Positions 37,210 to 46,694 of a stretch of 64,000 bases of DNA are shown piece after piece (the stretch's first letter is position 1; the number at the start of each line of letters is the position of its first letter). The stretch is from positions 85,130 to 149,129 of the forward strand of contig NZ_RSCL01000025.1 of the NCBI RefSeq assembly GCF_003991905.1, in the 5' to 3' direction. The stretch is from Dulcicalothrix desertica PCC 7102. GTDB lineage: Bacteria > Cyanobacteriota > Cyanobacteriia > Cyanobacteriales > Nostocaceae. The notes beneath the pieces are model-generated. The model had not been told where the DNA came from and searched no databases. It saw nothing but the letters and a program-made list of their open reading frames with translations. A program made the translations under genes and the position numbers.

Positions 37210-38316
37210 TCAAGTGTTGCTCCAGTTCCATTTATCAGGATGTACTAACCAATCGATGAACGATTGTAAATACATGGCTTTATCCTGCCAGCGTTCTCTA
37301 GCTTGAATATGATATAGTGTGGTACCCATGAACTTTGCCTTGGCATTATCTGGCTTAAATAAGTGTGTTCCAACCTCGGTAGCAAGTGTAAATATTTGTG
37401 ATTCAGCTTGGATTTGCTGTATGACAAACTGAGGTAAAACAGTTCCCATTAGTTCGCTAGCAAGGAAAAGTCCAAGCAGTAGCATTCGACGACAGCCTAA
37501 TGAAGAAGCAAAATTTATTGTTTTATCCCAATCTATATCATGGCGCCGTATTAATTCAGCTAGATCAGAAATCCAGCCTAGACGTTCCCAACAATGTCTT
37601 GAACCGTGAACGCATAAAATTGGCAACCAGTAGTCAAGTGGTAAGCTGTTTACAGTTCTACTACCAAAGGCTTGTGGTTTCAGATAGTTCCAAAAGTGTT
37701 TGGGTTCGATGAGTGAAGAAAATCTAGGGGTTATTCTCCAATGAATTTCAATTAAAACTTGTTTAGCATCATCAATAAAGTCATAGGTATGCTCACGGTT
37801 TGATTGAAAAAAGGCTAATTCTTGAGCATCAGTTAATTTTTGTGTGCGTTTATATCCCAAACCTAGCAATAGTGGTTTAACTTTCAATATATCAGATCGC
37901 TGTACGATGATATCTATATCCCCACTCTGACGCATTGCTAGATTTCCATATACAGAGTTAGCCAATACAGGACCTTTGTAAGGAACAGCTGTAATATCTT
38001 CTTGTTCAAGTAATGCAAGAATTCTCAGTAACTCCCCGGTTAACAATAAATTTTTTTGAGCGTTTCTCTGAAAAAGACTGCGGAGTGTCTCCAAAACTTC
38101 TTTTGGAACTGACGAGCGCGCGACGGCATTTAAGTTTGTGTATACAAGTGGCATTACTTTATGTAGCATTGCTATTTGCATAAAGTATTGCCAGTTAATA
38201 TTACTCTCTATCAAGTCTTCAATCTTATACCGATATTTATCATCGCAAGAAGTACGCGCGCAAGCGATGAGCAACTCAGCTTCTTTAGATAAATTTTGAC
38301 CTAGAATAATTGACAT
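37210..38316 (-). CDS. nucleotidyltransferase-family protein of the lasso operon
   Basis: About 368 residues from the ATG at 38316. The frame is open upstream to a GTG at 38433, which would add 39 residues; neither start has a strong ribosome site. The nucleotidyltransferase-type core is VPYKGPVLANSVYGNLAMRQSGDIDIIVQRSD, where SGDIDIIV carries the metal-binding Asp pair; VLIEIHWRI follows with another acidic residue. Members of this family (often listed as NTP_transf_5) recur in lasso-peptide clusters with a kinase and an ABC exporter. Its reaction is not established; it may transfer a nucleotide to the peptide. It follows the exporter gene. Confidence 0.75.
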   Translation of the reverse strand: MSIILGQNLSKEAELLIACARTSCDDKYRYKIEDLIESNINWQYFMQIAMLHKVMPLVYTNLNAVARSSVPKEVLETLRSLFQRNAQKNLLLTGELLRILALLEQEDITAVPYKGPVLANSVYGNLAMRQSGDIDIIVQRSDILKVKPLLLGLGYKRTQKLTDAQELAFFQSNREHTYDFIDDAKQVLIEIHWRITPRFSSLIEPKHFWNYLKPQAFGSRTVNSLPLDYWLPILCVHGSRHCWERLGWISDLAELIRRHDIDWDKTINFASSLGCRRMLLLGLFLASELMGTVLPQFVIQQIQAESQIFTLATEVGTHLFKPDNAKAKFMGTTLYHIQARERWQDKAMYLQSFIDWLVHPDKWNWSNT

Positions 38317-38445
38317 TTGATTTACAGGTTGTATATATGAATAACTTTTCAATGTTATATACGTAGAATCTGGTACGTATATTTTTAGTATTTTGTTTAT
38401 AAAGTATAGGCTAGGTAAAGCTTCATAAAACACAACTACGCAGTT

Positions 38446-40266
38446 TCAGCGCGCGATAGTCGTTGATTGCATTTGGTCTTGCCACGACTCAGCATAAAAT
38501 CCACCTAGCTTGAGTAGTTCATCATGGCTGCCTGACTCAACTATTTTACCCGCACGCATCACATGGATAATATCCGCGCGCATTGCTAAAGTAAAACGGT
38601 GAGTAATCACAATAGAAGTGCGTCCTCGTGCCAAAGTTCTAAATCTTTCTAACCAGTCGTGTTCTCCCCAAGGATCCATTGCGCTGGTTGGTTCATCTAA
38701 GATAATGATTTCTGCACGTCTATAAAATGCGCGCGCAAGTGCCAAACGTTGCCATTGTCCACCGCTCAAGTCATGTCCATCAGGGAATAATTTACCCAGC
38801 ATTGAGTTATAACTTAGAGGTAAGCGAGTAATTTTCTCGTGAATACCCGAAGCTTTTGCTGCTGCTTCTATTTCAGCTTGACTTGATGGCGCTGAAATAT
38901 CACCCAAAGCTATGTTTTCAGCAGCAGTGGTGTAGTAAGGAATATGCGACTGAAATAAAACAGTGATTAACCTACGAAAAGCTTTGACAGAAAATTGACG
39001 TATGTCTATTCCATCTAGTTCGATACTTCCGGAGTCTGGGTCATAGAAACGACATAGTAACTTGATTAGTGTACTCTTTCCGGCGCCGTTATCACCCACA
39101 ATTGCTACGACCTTGCCCGCAGGTAATGTCAAGTTGAAATTTTCCATAACAGGTTCATGACTTCCTGGGTAGCGGAAAGTCACTTGACGAAATCTAATTT
39201 CTTTCTGGAGTACTGAGGGTATAGGCACAGGATTTGCTGGGTCAGTAATTTGTGCCTTAATTTCTAAGAATTCAAACAAGTTACCGATAAACAAGCTATC
39301 GCGGTAGATTTTTCCAAGATTGCTCATCAAATCTCGAACAATATTTAGCCCTTGATTGAAGGATTGAAAAAATAGTGCTAAGTCTCCCAAGGTTAGAATA
39401 CCTAATAATACTTGTCTCCCCATCCAAGCCAACGCAGTTCCAGTCATGGTAAGTGCAAAAACTGTAGCAATAACGCGACCTAAAGTTTGCAATTTTAATA
39501 AATTAAATTGCTCGCGTCGAAGCCGTTTTCGTAGTTTTTGATAGGAATTCTGGAAATAATTAGCAAAATCAAATAAACGTACTTCTGCTGCCGTCCTATC
39601 GTTTGTCAGTAAATAATCGTAGTACATTAACCAGCGACGGTCGGTAGTTGTTTTTTGCGACCATTTGTACTGAACTTTACTTATGTATAATAAGACATAA
39701 AAAAAAGGTAAAGCGCTGATAATAAGAATTGTTGGCAACCAAAGACCGTAAGGAAGCAAAACCGCAGCCATTGCAAATAATGTTACACAATTTTGCACAA
39801 CGTTACCCATATTTTCTAATAATCCTAATGAGCGTCCTGCTGCTCCTTCTCTAGCTCTGTTCAACTTGTCATTATATTCAGAATATTCATAAAAACCGTA
39901 ATCCACACCTACAGACTGCTGATGAATTAAACCTGTAATTTTGTCGCTGATTAATTCTGACTGAGCAGTTCTAATCCACTCTCCCGCATTACTAAAAAAT
40001 TCCGTGAGTAACAATACACCTGCCATTAAGCTGACAGGTGTTAGAACTTTTCCAACTGTAGCACTAGAAATACCAGCACCACTAACTGCTACTAAATTAT
40101 CAACTACTTGGCGAATGAGCGTAATCGAAATCGCAGGCAGTAAACCTTGTACTATTAATATTACTACCCAAGCCAAAGTCCAAAAACCAGATGCTGACCA
40201 GACGAGCTTCAGAGTTTTTGTTAAGTGTGAAAAAATTGTATTTAAGCTATTTAATTTACTGTTCAA
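38446..40266 (-). CDS. ABC exporter of the lasso operon (transmembrane plus ATPase)
   Basis: 606 residues. Residues 1-330 hold six membrane helices. Residues about 355-600 are the ATPase: Walker A GDNGAGKST, signature DLSGGQWQRLALARA, Walker B IIILDEPTSAMDPWG and switch VITHRFT. There is no N-terminal C39 peptidase domain, as expected for lasso clusters, in which a B2 protein removes the leader. It is likely to export, and give immunity to, the mature peptides. It is the only exporter in the double cluster and would have to serve all three precursors. Confidence 0.88.
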   Translation of the reverse strand: MNSKLNSLNTIFSHLTKTLKLVWSASGFWTLAWVVILIVQGLLPAISITLIRQVVDNLVAVSGAGISSATVGKVLTPVSLMAGVLLLTEFFSNAGEWIRTAQSELISDKITGLIHQQSVGVDYGFYEYSEYNDKLNRAREGAAGRSLGLLENMGNVVQNCVTLFAMAAVLLPYGLWLPTILIISALPFFYVLLYISKVQYKWSQKTTTDRRWLMYYDYLLTNDRTAAEVRLFDFANYFQNSYQKLRKRLRREQFNLLKLQTLGRVIATVFALTMTGTALAWMGRQVLLGILTLGDLALFFQSFNQGLNIVRDLMSNLGKIYRDSLFIGNLFEFLEIKAQITDPANPVPIPSVLQKEIRFRQVTFRYPGSHEPVMENFNLTLPAGKVVAIVGDNGAGKSTLIKLLCRFYDPDSGSIELDGIDIRQFSVKAFRRLITVLFQSHIPYYTTAAENIALGDISAPSSQAEIEAAAKASGIHEKITRLPLSYNSMLGKLFPDGHDLSGGQWQRLALARAFYRRAEIIILDEPTSAMDPWGEHDWLERFRTLARGRTSIVITHRFTLAMRADIIHVMRAGKIVESGSHDELLKLGGFYAESWQDQMQSTTIAR

Positions 40267-40348
40267 AATATCAAACCCTACAAATCATAAGTAGTAAAAC
40301 AAGGAGCAGCTTAAGAAATTGTAATGATGCTAGACTATGCGCTATTTA

Positions 40349-41248
40349 CTAGACGTTAATTTTTTCTTCTTGCTTACCCTTACTTGTTTCCAATACATCA
40401 TTCACTATCATTTTGACTAATTCCGGGATATCCTCTAAAGCTGGTTTACGAGTAAAGCGACGGAAACTAATTTGCTGGACAAGCTGCGTACATTGCTGTA
40501 AATGCTGAGTTAGAATGTTTTGAGGTGTCATTGAGCTTATAGCACGCGAGTGACGTACCAAATTCACAAATGCTTCTTGAGGCTGAACATTACTAATCTG
40601 ATGTTCTTCTCCTTTATCTAGTACATAAATTCGGTATAAAGGTAGAGGCGTTTGTTGAAAACCGTCAGAAAACTTGTAGGAAAACTTTGGGGAATTTTTG
40701 TAAATAAAGGAAAGATGATCTGTATTGTGTCCTAATGAATGAGCAGCATCTTCCCAGACTTTAAACTGTGGATATGCAGGAAAAACTAAAGGTTTTTGTA
40801 AAGTTATTTTGACAGGCAGCACATCATCAGTTAAAACATTATAACCACTGGTATGAAATGCCGTTGCCAAAGTTGATTTACCCCAACCACGACCACCCAA
40901 AAATGCTACAGCTTGACCGCCAATATTTACTGCACTAGCATGTAGTACTAAAAGTCCTCTTTGTCCTAGTAGTACACAGAGTAAAGGTCCTAAAATTACA
41001 ACCCGGAGAAGACTTTCGTCAACTTCTAATTCGGGTTCAATAATAACTTTACGTCCTTCTTGAAAGGCAAATTTACCAATATCTGGCATTTCTCCAAAGA
41101 GATAATCTCCAGAATTATTTTGTATAATGGTATTATTAGAGATTTTACCAAATTCAATCACAATATCTGGTTCACCATCTGCTTCTGTAAGTTCTGGCAT
41201 TTCTAACTCAGAAGCAATATGTAAATTATAAGCTTTATAAATTTTCAT
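40349..41248 (-). CDS. HPr-kinase-like protein of the lasso operon
   Basis: 299 residues. The C-terminal half has the P-loop LGGRGWGKSTLATAF (about 118-132), preceded by LVLHASAV, and VLTDDVLPVKI, typical of HPr kinase-like enzymes. Relatives in lasso clusters phosphorylate the C-terminal serine of the precursor. Here the three precursors end in DPRF, DPQF and SCE, with no terminal serine. Another residue, another precursor or a changed role must be assumed. It lies 83 bp before the exporter in the same direction. Confidence 0.75.
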   Translation of the reverse strand: MKIYKAYNLHIASELEMPELTEADGEPDIVIEFGKISNNTIIQNNSGDYLFGEMPDIGKFAFQEGRKVIIEPELEVDESLLRVVILGPLLCVLLGQRGLLVLHASAVNIGGQAVAFLGGRGWGKSTLATAFHTSGYNVLTDDVLPVKITLQKPLVFPAYPQFKVWEDAAHSLGHNTDHLSFIYKNSPKFSYKFSDGFQQTPLPLYRIYVLDKGEEHQISNVQPQEAFVNLVRHSRAISSMTPQNILTQHLQQCTQLVQQISFRRFTRKPALEDIPELVKMIVNDVLETSKGKQEEKINV

Positions 41249-42039
41249 ATGCTAATTTATATCTATTCAGTAATATTTAAATTTTCATAAAAAGACAAAA
41301 CAAAATTAATAGTTTGTCTATAAACATTTACCGATAAGTAGCCCAAAATAGGTGGCTTATATGCCTAATTTTCAGCATTTTACAGAATCTTACAGTATAC
41401 CTGCTTGCTTCTTGTCGTCTACATTCAGATTGGGATTTAATCCCAATCTGAATAGTATCAACCTTCCTCTGATTCAAATTGAGTTGCTCCACTCAAGATT
41501 ATGAATCACAAATTGGGTTAAGCCAAATATTTGATAACCTAATATTGATTAACAGATTGACCTAATTTTGTGATGCATAGACTTATATCTTGAACTTGGT
41601 CTATAAATCGGTAATGTTACAAAAGATTAAACTTTATAGCTTAGACTTTTGCAAGAAACCCGGTTTACTTAGTCAGATTGCAAATAACACAAGATATAAA
41701 CTGGGCGTTCGCTTATTTTTAGAACAAAACGGGAATTAAAGCCTTGATATAAAGGGAAAAAGGCTATTTCTAAGTAAATCAGGAATTGGCAGTAACATTT
41801 ATGACTATCACATCAGCCTCTCTTAAGCGGTTATTTAAGGCATAGGGATAGCTTAAATCGTAAAATAGCGCTTCCGTCCTATACTAAACGAAAATGCCTG
41901 AATCGATTGATTAGTCTGGATTATAAGCCCAGTAAGCCTTAATTAAGCCGTGAGGTAAAAAATGAGCGAACGGGCAGTATAAACAGAGCAACTTACTAAT
42001 TTGTGAGGAAACAAGGATATCCAATCTTTCTTGGTAAGA
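41249..42039. other. intergenic region between precursor A and the kinase gene
   Basis: About 790 bp. It contains a strong palindrome (41423-41453). A block at 41516-41574 recurs at 46192-46251, and another at 41986-42065 recurs at 46257-46340. In the second copy these blocks are only about 5 bp apart; here 411 bp separate them. The extra segment (41575-41985) shows no gene that I recognise. Confidence 0.55.
41423..41453. terminator. long hairpin between precursor A and the modification/export genes
   Basis: ATTCAGATTGGGA (41423-41435) pairs perfectly with TCCCAATCTGAAT (41441-41453) around a 5-base loop. No T-run follows on the minus strand. It could limit read-through into the kinase-exporter genes or stabilise precursor mRNA. 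Confidence 0.55.
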
Positions 42040-42240
42040 CTAGAATCTTGGATCGCAATCAGCATTCGGACTATCAGGACTACCAAGACATACGTCTTTT
42101 GAACCTATATCATTGGCGCCAGATACAGCTTCCCCGTTACTAAACAAAAAATCTGTTCGCTTCGGGTCACCAGTTATTTGTGTAATCACGGTAATGTCCC
42201 CGTAGCTAGCAAGTTTAGGTGCGTCGTAGATTCTCTTCAT
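42040..42240 (-). CDS. lasso-type precursor peptide A
   Basis: 66 residues. The leader has the classical B1-recognition pattern Y-x2-P-x-L-x3-G (YDAPKLASYG, residues 5-14) followed by ITVITQ. The remainder is acidic and ends in GSKDVCLGSPDSPNADCDPRF-type sequence with two Cys 11 apart. With cleavage two residues after the conserved Thr (ITQ/IT), the Asp of RTDF is residue 9 and could close the ring. Alternatives are a Gly start two residues later (ring to Asp7), or cleavage near SG before ANDIGSKD. The rest is long for a lasso core. AAGGAGAT lies just before the ATG. Confidence 0.75.
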   Translation of the reverse strand: MKRIYDAPKLASYGDITVITQITGDPKRTDFLFSNGEAVSGANDIGSKDVCLGSPDSPNADCDPRF

Positions 42241-42310
42241 TTTGTATCTCCTTTTGAATTTTTGAAGTTAGTAAATTAACATTTGCTGATAGTTGCTTCC
42301 CTAGCTCAAT

Positions 42311-42321
42311 TGGGCTTACGG
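42311..42321 (-). promoter_or_regulatory. conserved upstream element of precursor A
   Basis: TGGGCTTACGG on + (CCGTAAGCCCA on -) lies 71 bp before the precursor A start. Close variants occur at about the same distance before precursors B and C. Confidence 0.45.
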
Positions 42322-42464
42322 TTTGAGGGTAATTAACTCACATCCTGCCAATTCTTTCATGATGTTGGATTTGTGGTTATCGAATTTAAATCTAATGCAG
42401 TTATAATAATCCGAATAACTACGCGAGCAAACCCACAATCAAAAGCCTGTTATTAAAAAATTGT

Positions 42465-44501
42465 TTATGGTGTCACCCTTTGGTAATCAAACCATATAGC
42501 AATAATGACTGCTTGCCAAACTGCAATACATTCGTCGTCATCGAGTTTTTCGCCAGCTTTTCTTTCTGATGATACCAGTCGCTGATATGTAGCTTGCACA
42601 AAATCTAAATTAATGTATTTATCTAGATGTTGAATTTTGTGCGACATAACATTGTCCAATATTTCACGGTTGCGATTAAGGAAACCATCATCGAAATTTG
42701 TGCTTAGGTCTGCTTTACCGCCACGCCATTGAACTTTTTCGGGTAATATTCCATCTAGCGCACGACGCATTACAACTCGTCCAAAGCCATTAAATAACTT
42801 TTGTTCAGCAGGTAGTGCAAGGCAAAACTCGATTAAGCGCTTGTCCATAAATGGATGACGAGTTTCAATAGAAAACATAGCGGCATATTGGTCAGACGAT
42901 TCTAGTGTGTAAGTTATTACACCTAAAGTCAGGTTGCGCCAATGTTCTTCTCTTAAATTTTGAGGTGGTTTTTTAGGCTTTTTCATTGTTTGAATGCGCT
43001 CATTCAAACCAATCCGCTTGGCAAAATTATTGTTAAGTAAAGGTTGATCCGATACAGCATTCAGATTAGAATTTGAACGTTTGCGTTGCAGGAAATACTG
43101 TCGTATTCGCCGCCAAGCAGGTTTTAAGCCATAATTAGTGATTAATTCCTTACGCGACGTGCCTAAATTCTGATGAATTATCTGAACTGCCTGACAAAAC
43201 GTCAACCATTGTCCTTGAGTGGCTTGCTCGATCAGGTATTGCAAACCATAACCGCGAAATAAAACGGTTGGTGAAACATTATAATTATGTGAAATAGCTT
43301 TAGCTTCGTGGAAAAAATTCTTCCATTGTCCTTGCTGCGCTATTTCTCTAAGTCTATTAATTCCGTGGCTGACTGTAGTATCTCCATCAAACCCATCTAA
43401 AGCTACCCGAATTCCCAACTCTTTAGAAGCACGGTTGACAAGCCAAGGGTAGAAATGACTGGGACCAAGATATGCTTCATCTTCATACTGAAAAATCATT
43501 TCCAGATTTGACAGCGGACCAAACTCATCACCGTGAACGAAGTGGGGATTAAGCCCACCTTGTTCTAATACTGCATTAATATAGGGGCGTTCATCACACT
43601 CTACTATTTTATCATAGATAGTTGAAATTGTGTCTAGTTTTATGTTTTTTTCTTTACTAAGAATATCGCGCGCTACGCAAGTTACTGAAGAAGAATCTAA
43701 CCCACCACTTAAGTGGCTAATGACAGGAAAAGCACTACGTAGACGACAACGAACTGCTTCGGTAAAGATTTTGCGAAATTCAAGAGCGTAAGCTTCATTC
43801 GAGGGTAATTTAATTTCTCGATTGGGGTCAAGCGACCAGTAACACCGCAGTTGTACTCCCAATTGATTAATAACCATCGTGTGTGCGGGTGGTAACCTCA
43901 GTACGTCTTGATAAGAAGTGATGGTTCTGTCTTCCATCATTAATGCCAAGAAGTCACCGATTCTCACCTCGTTGAGACGACGGGGTATTTGGTTGAATGT
44001 AAATAATGCCTTAATTTCCGACCCAAAAACAAACGTTTTGCCTTCTTTGTAATAGTAGTAAAAAGGCTTAATGCCAAAATGGTCTCTGGCACAAAACAAA
44101 GATTGGTTACGCTGATCCCAAATCACGAAAGCAAAATCGCCTAAAAGATGCTCTGGACAGGAATTACCCCACTTTTTATAAGCAGCTAATATCAACTGGC
44201 TATCTGTTATCTTCTCAGATGGACAGTTATTAAACTGTAATATATCAATGAGTTCTTCGCGATTATCTATGCGAGCATCAGATGTAATAACTAATTCACC
44301 TGTTGAATCAGTAAAGGGTAGCTTCTCCAATAATGATTCTGAGGTTGTCCACAGCATTCGATGCCCAAGACCAACCGAACCGTTAACCCATATATCAGCA
44401 CCATCAGGTCCCCGATGTGCCAAAATACTGACCATTTGTTCCAAATCTTTTCGGCTCACAGGGGTAGCATCAAGGTTGTGGATTCCCATAATACCGCTCA
44501 T
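42465..44501 (-). CDS. lasso cyclase (asparagine synthetase-like), downstream cluster
   Basis: 678 residues. The N-terminal part is a glutaminase-like fold that begins MSGIMGIHN: the catalytic Cys2 of asparagine synthetase is Ser here, so it cannot use glutamine. The C-terminal synthetase part has the ATP PP-loop SHLSGGLDSSSVTCVA (about 265-280) and later RHPFMDKRLIEFCLALP. Lasso cyclases activate an Asp/Glu side chain with ATP to form the macrolactam. It overlaps the B2 gene by 4 bp (ATGA). It is closely similar to the cyclase at 47382-49454. Confidence 0.88.
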   Translation of the reverse strand: MSGIMGIHNLDATPVSRKDLEQMVSILAHRGPDGADIWVNGSVGLGHRMLWTTSESLLEKLPFTDSTGELVITSDARIDNREELIDILQFNNCPSEKITDSQLILAAYKKWGNSCPEHLLGDFAFVIWDQRNQSLFCARDHFGIKPFYYYYKEGKTFVFGSEIKALFTFNQIPRRLNEVRIGDFLALMMEDRTITSYQDVLRLPPAHTMVINQLGVQLRCYWSLDPNREIKLPSNEAYALEFRKIFTEAVRCRLRSAFPVISHLSGGLDSSSVTCVARDILSKEKNIKLDTISTIYDKIVECDERPYINAVLEQGGLNPHFVHGDEFGPLSNLEMIFQYEDEAYLGPSHFYPWLVNRASKELGIRVALDGFDGDTTVSHGINRLREIAQQGQWKNFFHEAKAISHNYNVSPTVLFRGYGLQYLIEQATQGQWLTFCQAVQIIHQNLGTSRKELITNYGLKPAWRRIRQYFLQRKRSNSNLNAVSDQPLLNNNFAKRIGLNERIQTMKKPKKPPQNLREEHWRNLTLGVITYTLESSDQYAAMFSIETRHPFMDKRLIEFCLALPAEQKLFNGFGRVVMRRALDGILPEKVQWRGGKADLSTNFDDGFLNRNREILDNVMSHKIQHLDKYINLDFVQATYQRLVSSERKAGEKLDDDECIAVWQAVIIAIWFDYQRVTP

Positions 44502-44944
44502 ATTTTGACTCCTTCGAGAGATGGTAAAGGAACAAAGCGGGGAAGGTCTTGAAGATAACCCATCACCACTCGTCCTTGATATTCAACCCAAGCATGTGCT
44601 TCAAAAGTTCCAGTTTCACTTCTGGCTACACCAATGCGGAGTTCAGGTTTATATCCACACCAATTCATCAATATTTGGGTTGTCAAAGCGCGGGCAAGAC
44701 ATTTGGCGCCACCTGGCATATAGCGGGTAACAACGTTTACTGCCCAAACAATTTGACCGAGAGAAACTTTGTTTGTAGCATAAGAGTGCAAGAAACCTTC
44801 ACTAATACGTGTTACCAGCTTAATCAAATTACAAAACGGTAACAACAACAAACCTAATCGAACGCCTGTTAATAATATTGATGCTGCTAACAGCAGAACG
44901 CGCGCTCGGTTGGTCATCTTTAGAAAATTATGCAGTCGTTTCAT
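44498..44944 (-). CDS. lasso B2 leader peptidase (transglutaminase-like)
   Basis: 148 residues. A basic N-terminus (MKRLHNFLKMTNRARVLLL) and hydrophobic segment (about 17-50) precede a Cys-protease core: the catalytic Cys in GGAKCLARALTTQ (about 78-90), the His in FEAHAWVEYQG (about 114-124) and a later Asp (LQDLP). B2 proteins remove the leader of lasso precursors together with the B1 recognition protein. It overlaps B1 by 17 bp and the cyclase by 4 bp. It is the only complete B2 in the window; the other cluster keeps a 33-codon stub. Confidence 0.88.
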   Translation of the reverse strand: MKRLHNFLKMTNRARVLLLAASILLTGVRLGLLLLPFCNLIKLVTRISEGFLHSYATNKVSLGQIVWAVNVVTRYMPGGAKCLARALTTQILMNWCGYKPELRIGVARSETGTFEAHAWVEYQGRVVMGYLQDLPRFVPLPSLEGVKI

Positions 44945-45242
44945 TTTTAATTACAACCAGTTCTGCTGTTAAAAGGTCTTGAAATAAGGCTATTACGTCG
45001 CTGTGACACTGCTGGGGTTCAACGTCGTATTCTTCCAAGAGTTTCTGCTCAATTTCTTTGATTGTCTTTGGCTCTTGAATCAGCTTCCAAATACTGGCGC
45101 CTACTTCGTTCAACCCGTGGTAGATTCCAGACTTAAGGTTTAAAATTACTGCTTCTGAGCCAAGGTCAGAAGAAATTTGCTCGTTCGATGCAACTATAAC
45201 TGAAGACTCTAACATTTTTTGATCTAGTTCTTTTAAAATCAT
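44928..45242 (-). CDS. lasso B1 / PqqD-fold leader-binding protein, downstream cluster
   Basis: 104 residues. It has the PqqD/RRE winged-helix pattern: ISSDLGSEAVILNLKSGIYH (about 24-43), GLNEVGASIWKLI and then a helical C-terminus (EEYDVEPQQCHSDVIALFQD). B1 proteins bind the Y-P-L-G leader motif and present the precursor to B2 and the cyclase. It is the first gene of this cluster; a region of about 1 kb upstream probably carries its promoter. It is a close paralogue of 49536-49865. Confidence 0.88.
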   Translation of the reverse strand: MILKELDQKMLESSVIVASNEQISSDLGSEAVILNLKSGIYHGLNEVGASIWKLIQEPKTIKEIEQKLLEEYDVEPQQCHSDVIALFQDLLTAELVVIKNETTA

Positions 45243-45662
45243 AAATTTTCTATCCTCTTAGTAAATTTACTTAATTTCTTTTTTATTGTATAAATTCTTC
45301 ACTGGCTTTTACTGGCATCCGGAATTATTCCTTTAAAAGACAAAAATTCATTTGTAAATTGCGTTACCATATTGCAAAGCCTATGAGTCGAATTCTGATA
45401 GTAATTATACTTACATTTTCGCTAAGGTTTCCTTTTGTAGGAACCATTCATGATTGTGCAAGTTTACAATTATGAGTCACCAGAGGACAGCAAAGTAAAG
45501 CATCTATTAAAATCTCTAAGTGCTTTAGATTCTATCGTGCTTTTAAAGCTTTGCTTTACGCTATATTCAGAACAGCCTTATCTTTGTTTGCATTAGGACA
45601 CTTCCCTTTAGCAAGAGAACGACCTTGATTTGTTTTTTAACTTTCAACTTTTTAAAGTGTAA

Positions 45663-45806
45663 CAACACCTAAGTAGTCAAACAACTGTAAGATATAAGAC
45701 TTATTGGAAAATATACAAAACTACAGTAAAAATACTTAAATTGTAAAAATTATATGAAGTAACGCTAAAAATGAAACTTTTATTGATTAAATAATACTAC
45801 TTTGCG
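45663..45806 (-). promoter_or_regulatory. duplicated upstream region of the downstream lasso operon
   Basis: Blocks such as GAAAATATACAAAA, TAAAAATTATATGAAGTA and TTGATTAAATAATACTA match 50086-50222 (GAATATACAAAA, TAAAAATTAGATAAAGTA, TTGATTAAAGAATATTA). Conservation in otherwise diverged DNA suggests promoter function. Confidence 0.45.
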
Positions 45807-46143
45807 GTGTTCAGATTCTCAACGCGCGTAGGAGTTGCCGAGAATCTAATTCTTCACTTTGTTTTTTGTCCGAATGTTATGGCTGTAGGGATTGCTATAG
45901 CATCTTGATAAATCACTCTAAAGACATAGTTGTAAATGAATATAAAAACGTTATTGTATAAATGACCCAAGATATATTACATGCAAGGACTTTACAAAGG
46001 TTTATATTCAAATTATTTAACAAGTATTTTTATAGTAGATTCTTTTAGATGAAGTTCACAACTGTATTTAGTCAATGCTTCTAAGTCAATAATAATGCCG
46101 TATATTTTATGTAGCAATACATAATCACTATGTTGTTGCATAA

Positions 46144-46160
46144 GGTGGGCAATGCCCACC
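46144..46160. repeat. hairpin repeat, possible terminator of precursor B
   Basis: GGTGGGC/GCCCACC with a 3-base loop, about 155 bp after the precursor B stop on the minus strand. The surrounding AAGGTGGGCAATGCCCACCC string is a common dispersed repeat type in filamentous cyanobacteria. Confidence 0.55.
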
Positions 46161-46314
46161 CTACGTTATTGATAAAATGCATCTCAAATTCAGGTTAATT
46201 CAAATATTTGATAACCTGATATTGATTAGCAAATTGACTTAAATTTGTGATTCATTGAGCAACTTACCAATTGATAAAGGCAATAAAGATACCCAATCTT
46301 GTTTGGTAGAACTA

Positions 46315-46536
46315 CTAGAATTGTGGGTCGCAATTAGCAGGCGGACTGTTAGGATCAGGACTGCCAAGGCATACATCTCGCGAACCTACGTCGTTACTTG
46401 CACCATTCGCACCAGTAGACACCGCACTTCCGTTAAAAAATAAGAAATCTTTCCTAGATGAACTGCCGAGAATTTGTGTAATTGCAGCAACGTTACCGTG
46501 AACGGTTAATTCAGGTGCGCTATATTGTTTCTTCAT
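46315..46536 (-). CDS. lasso-type precursor peptide B
   Basis: 73 residues. The leader motif is YSAPELTVHG (residues 5-14), followed by NVAAITQ. The next residues, ILGSSSRKDFLFFNG, keep the spacing of precursor A (Arg, two residues before Asp-Phe, then Asn-Gly). The C-terminal half has DVGSRDVCLGSPDPNS and ends ANCDPQF. Two Cys could form one disulfide. Compared with A it carries a few extra residues between VS and NDVGSRD. It is the second precursor after the upstream cyclase. Confidence 0.75.
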   Translation of the reverse strand: MKKQYSAPELTVHGNVAAITQILGSSSRKDFLFFNGSAVSTGANGASNDVGSRDVCLGSPDPNSPPANCDPQF

Positions 46537-46610
46537 GATTGGCTAAGTTTCCTTGTGTTGAATTTACGGTTAATAGGATAACAATTTGAGGTAGAGCATG
46601 GCGCCTGATA

Positions 46611-46623
46611 TTTGGACTTACGG
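46611..46623 (-). promoter_or_regulatory. conserved upstream element of precursor B
   Basis: TTTGGACTTACGG on + (CCGTAAGTCCAAA on -), 75 bp before the precursor B start, matching the elements of precursors A and C in sequence and distance. Confidence 0.45.
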
Positions 46624-46680
46624 CGTAATTAGTGTAGTAATAGGAAATCCCTAATTAATAAAAACCACAACCTGCCAAGA

Positions 46681-46694
46681 AGGTGGACTTACAG
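46681..46694 (-). promoter_or_regulatory. second copy of the precursor element
   Basis: AGGTGGACTTACAG, 145 bp before precursor B, with no precursor of its own. Confidence 0.35.

Larger units (their letters stand above)
45243..46314. other. long intergenic region between the two lasso clusters
   Basis: About 1.07 kb. The part at 45315-45806 resembles 49920-50222, upstream of the other B1, so the leader/promoter region was duplicated too. An extra roughly 250 bp at 45360-45640 has no counterpart. A perfect hairpin, GGTGGGCAATGCCCACC, lies at 46144-46160, downstream of precursor B, and is of a dispersed cyanobacterial type. I see no gene. Confidence 0.55.

Noticed and set aside
37210..38316. 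Part of the polysaccharide cluster
   Set aside because: It is on the opposite strand, in one run with the exporter and kinase of the lasso operon, and its family is known from such clusters.
46255..46443. 62-codon plus-strand frame over precursor B
   Set aside because: It is a shadow of the precursor gene on the other strand, which has the conserved leader motif.
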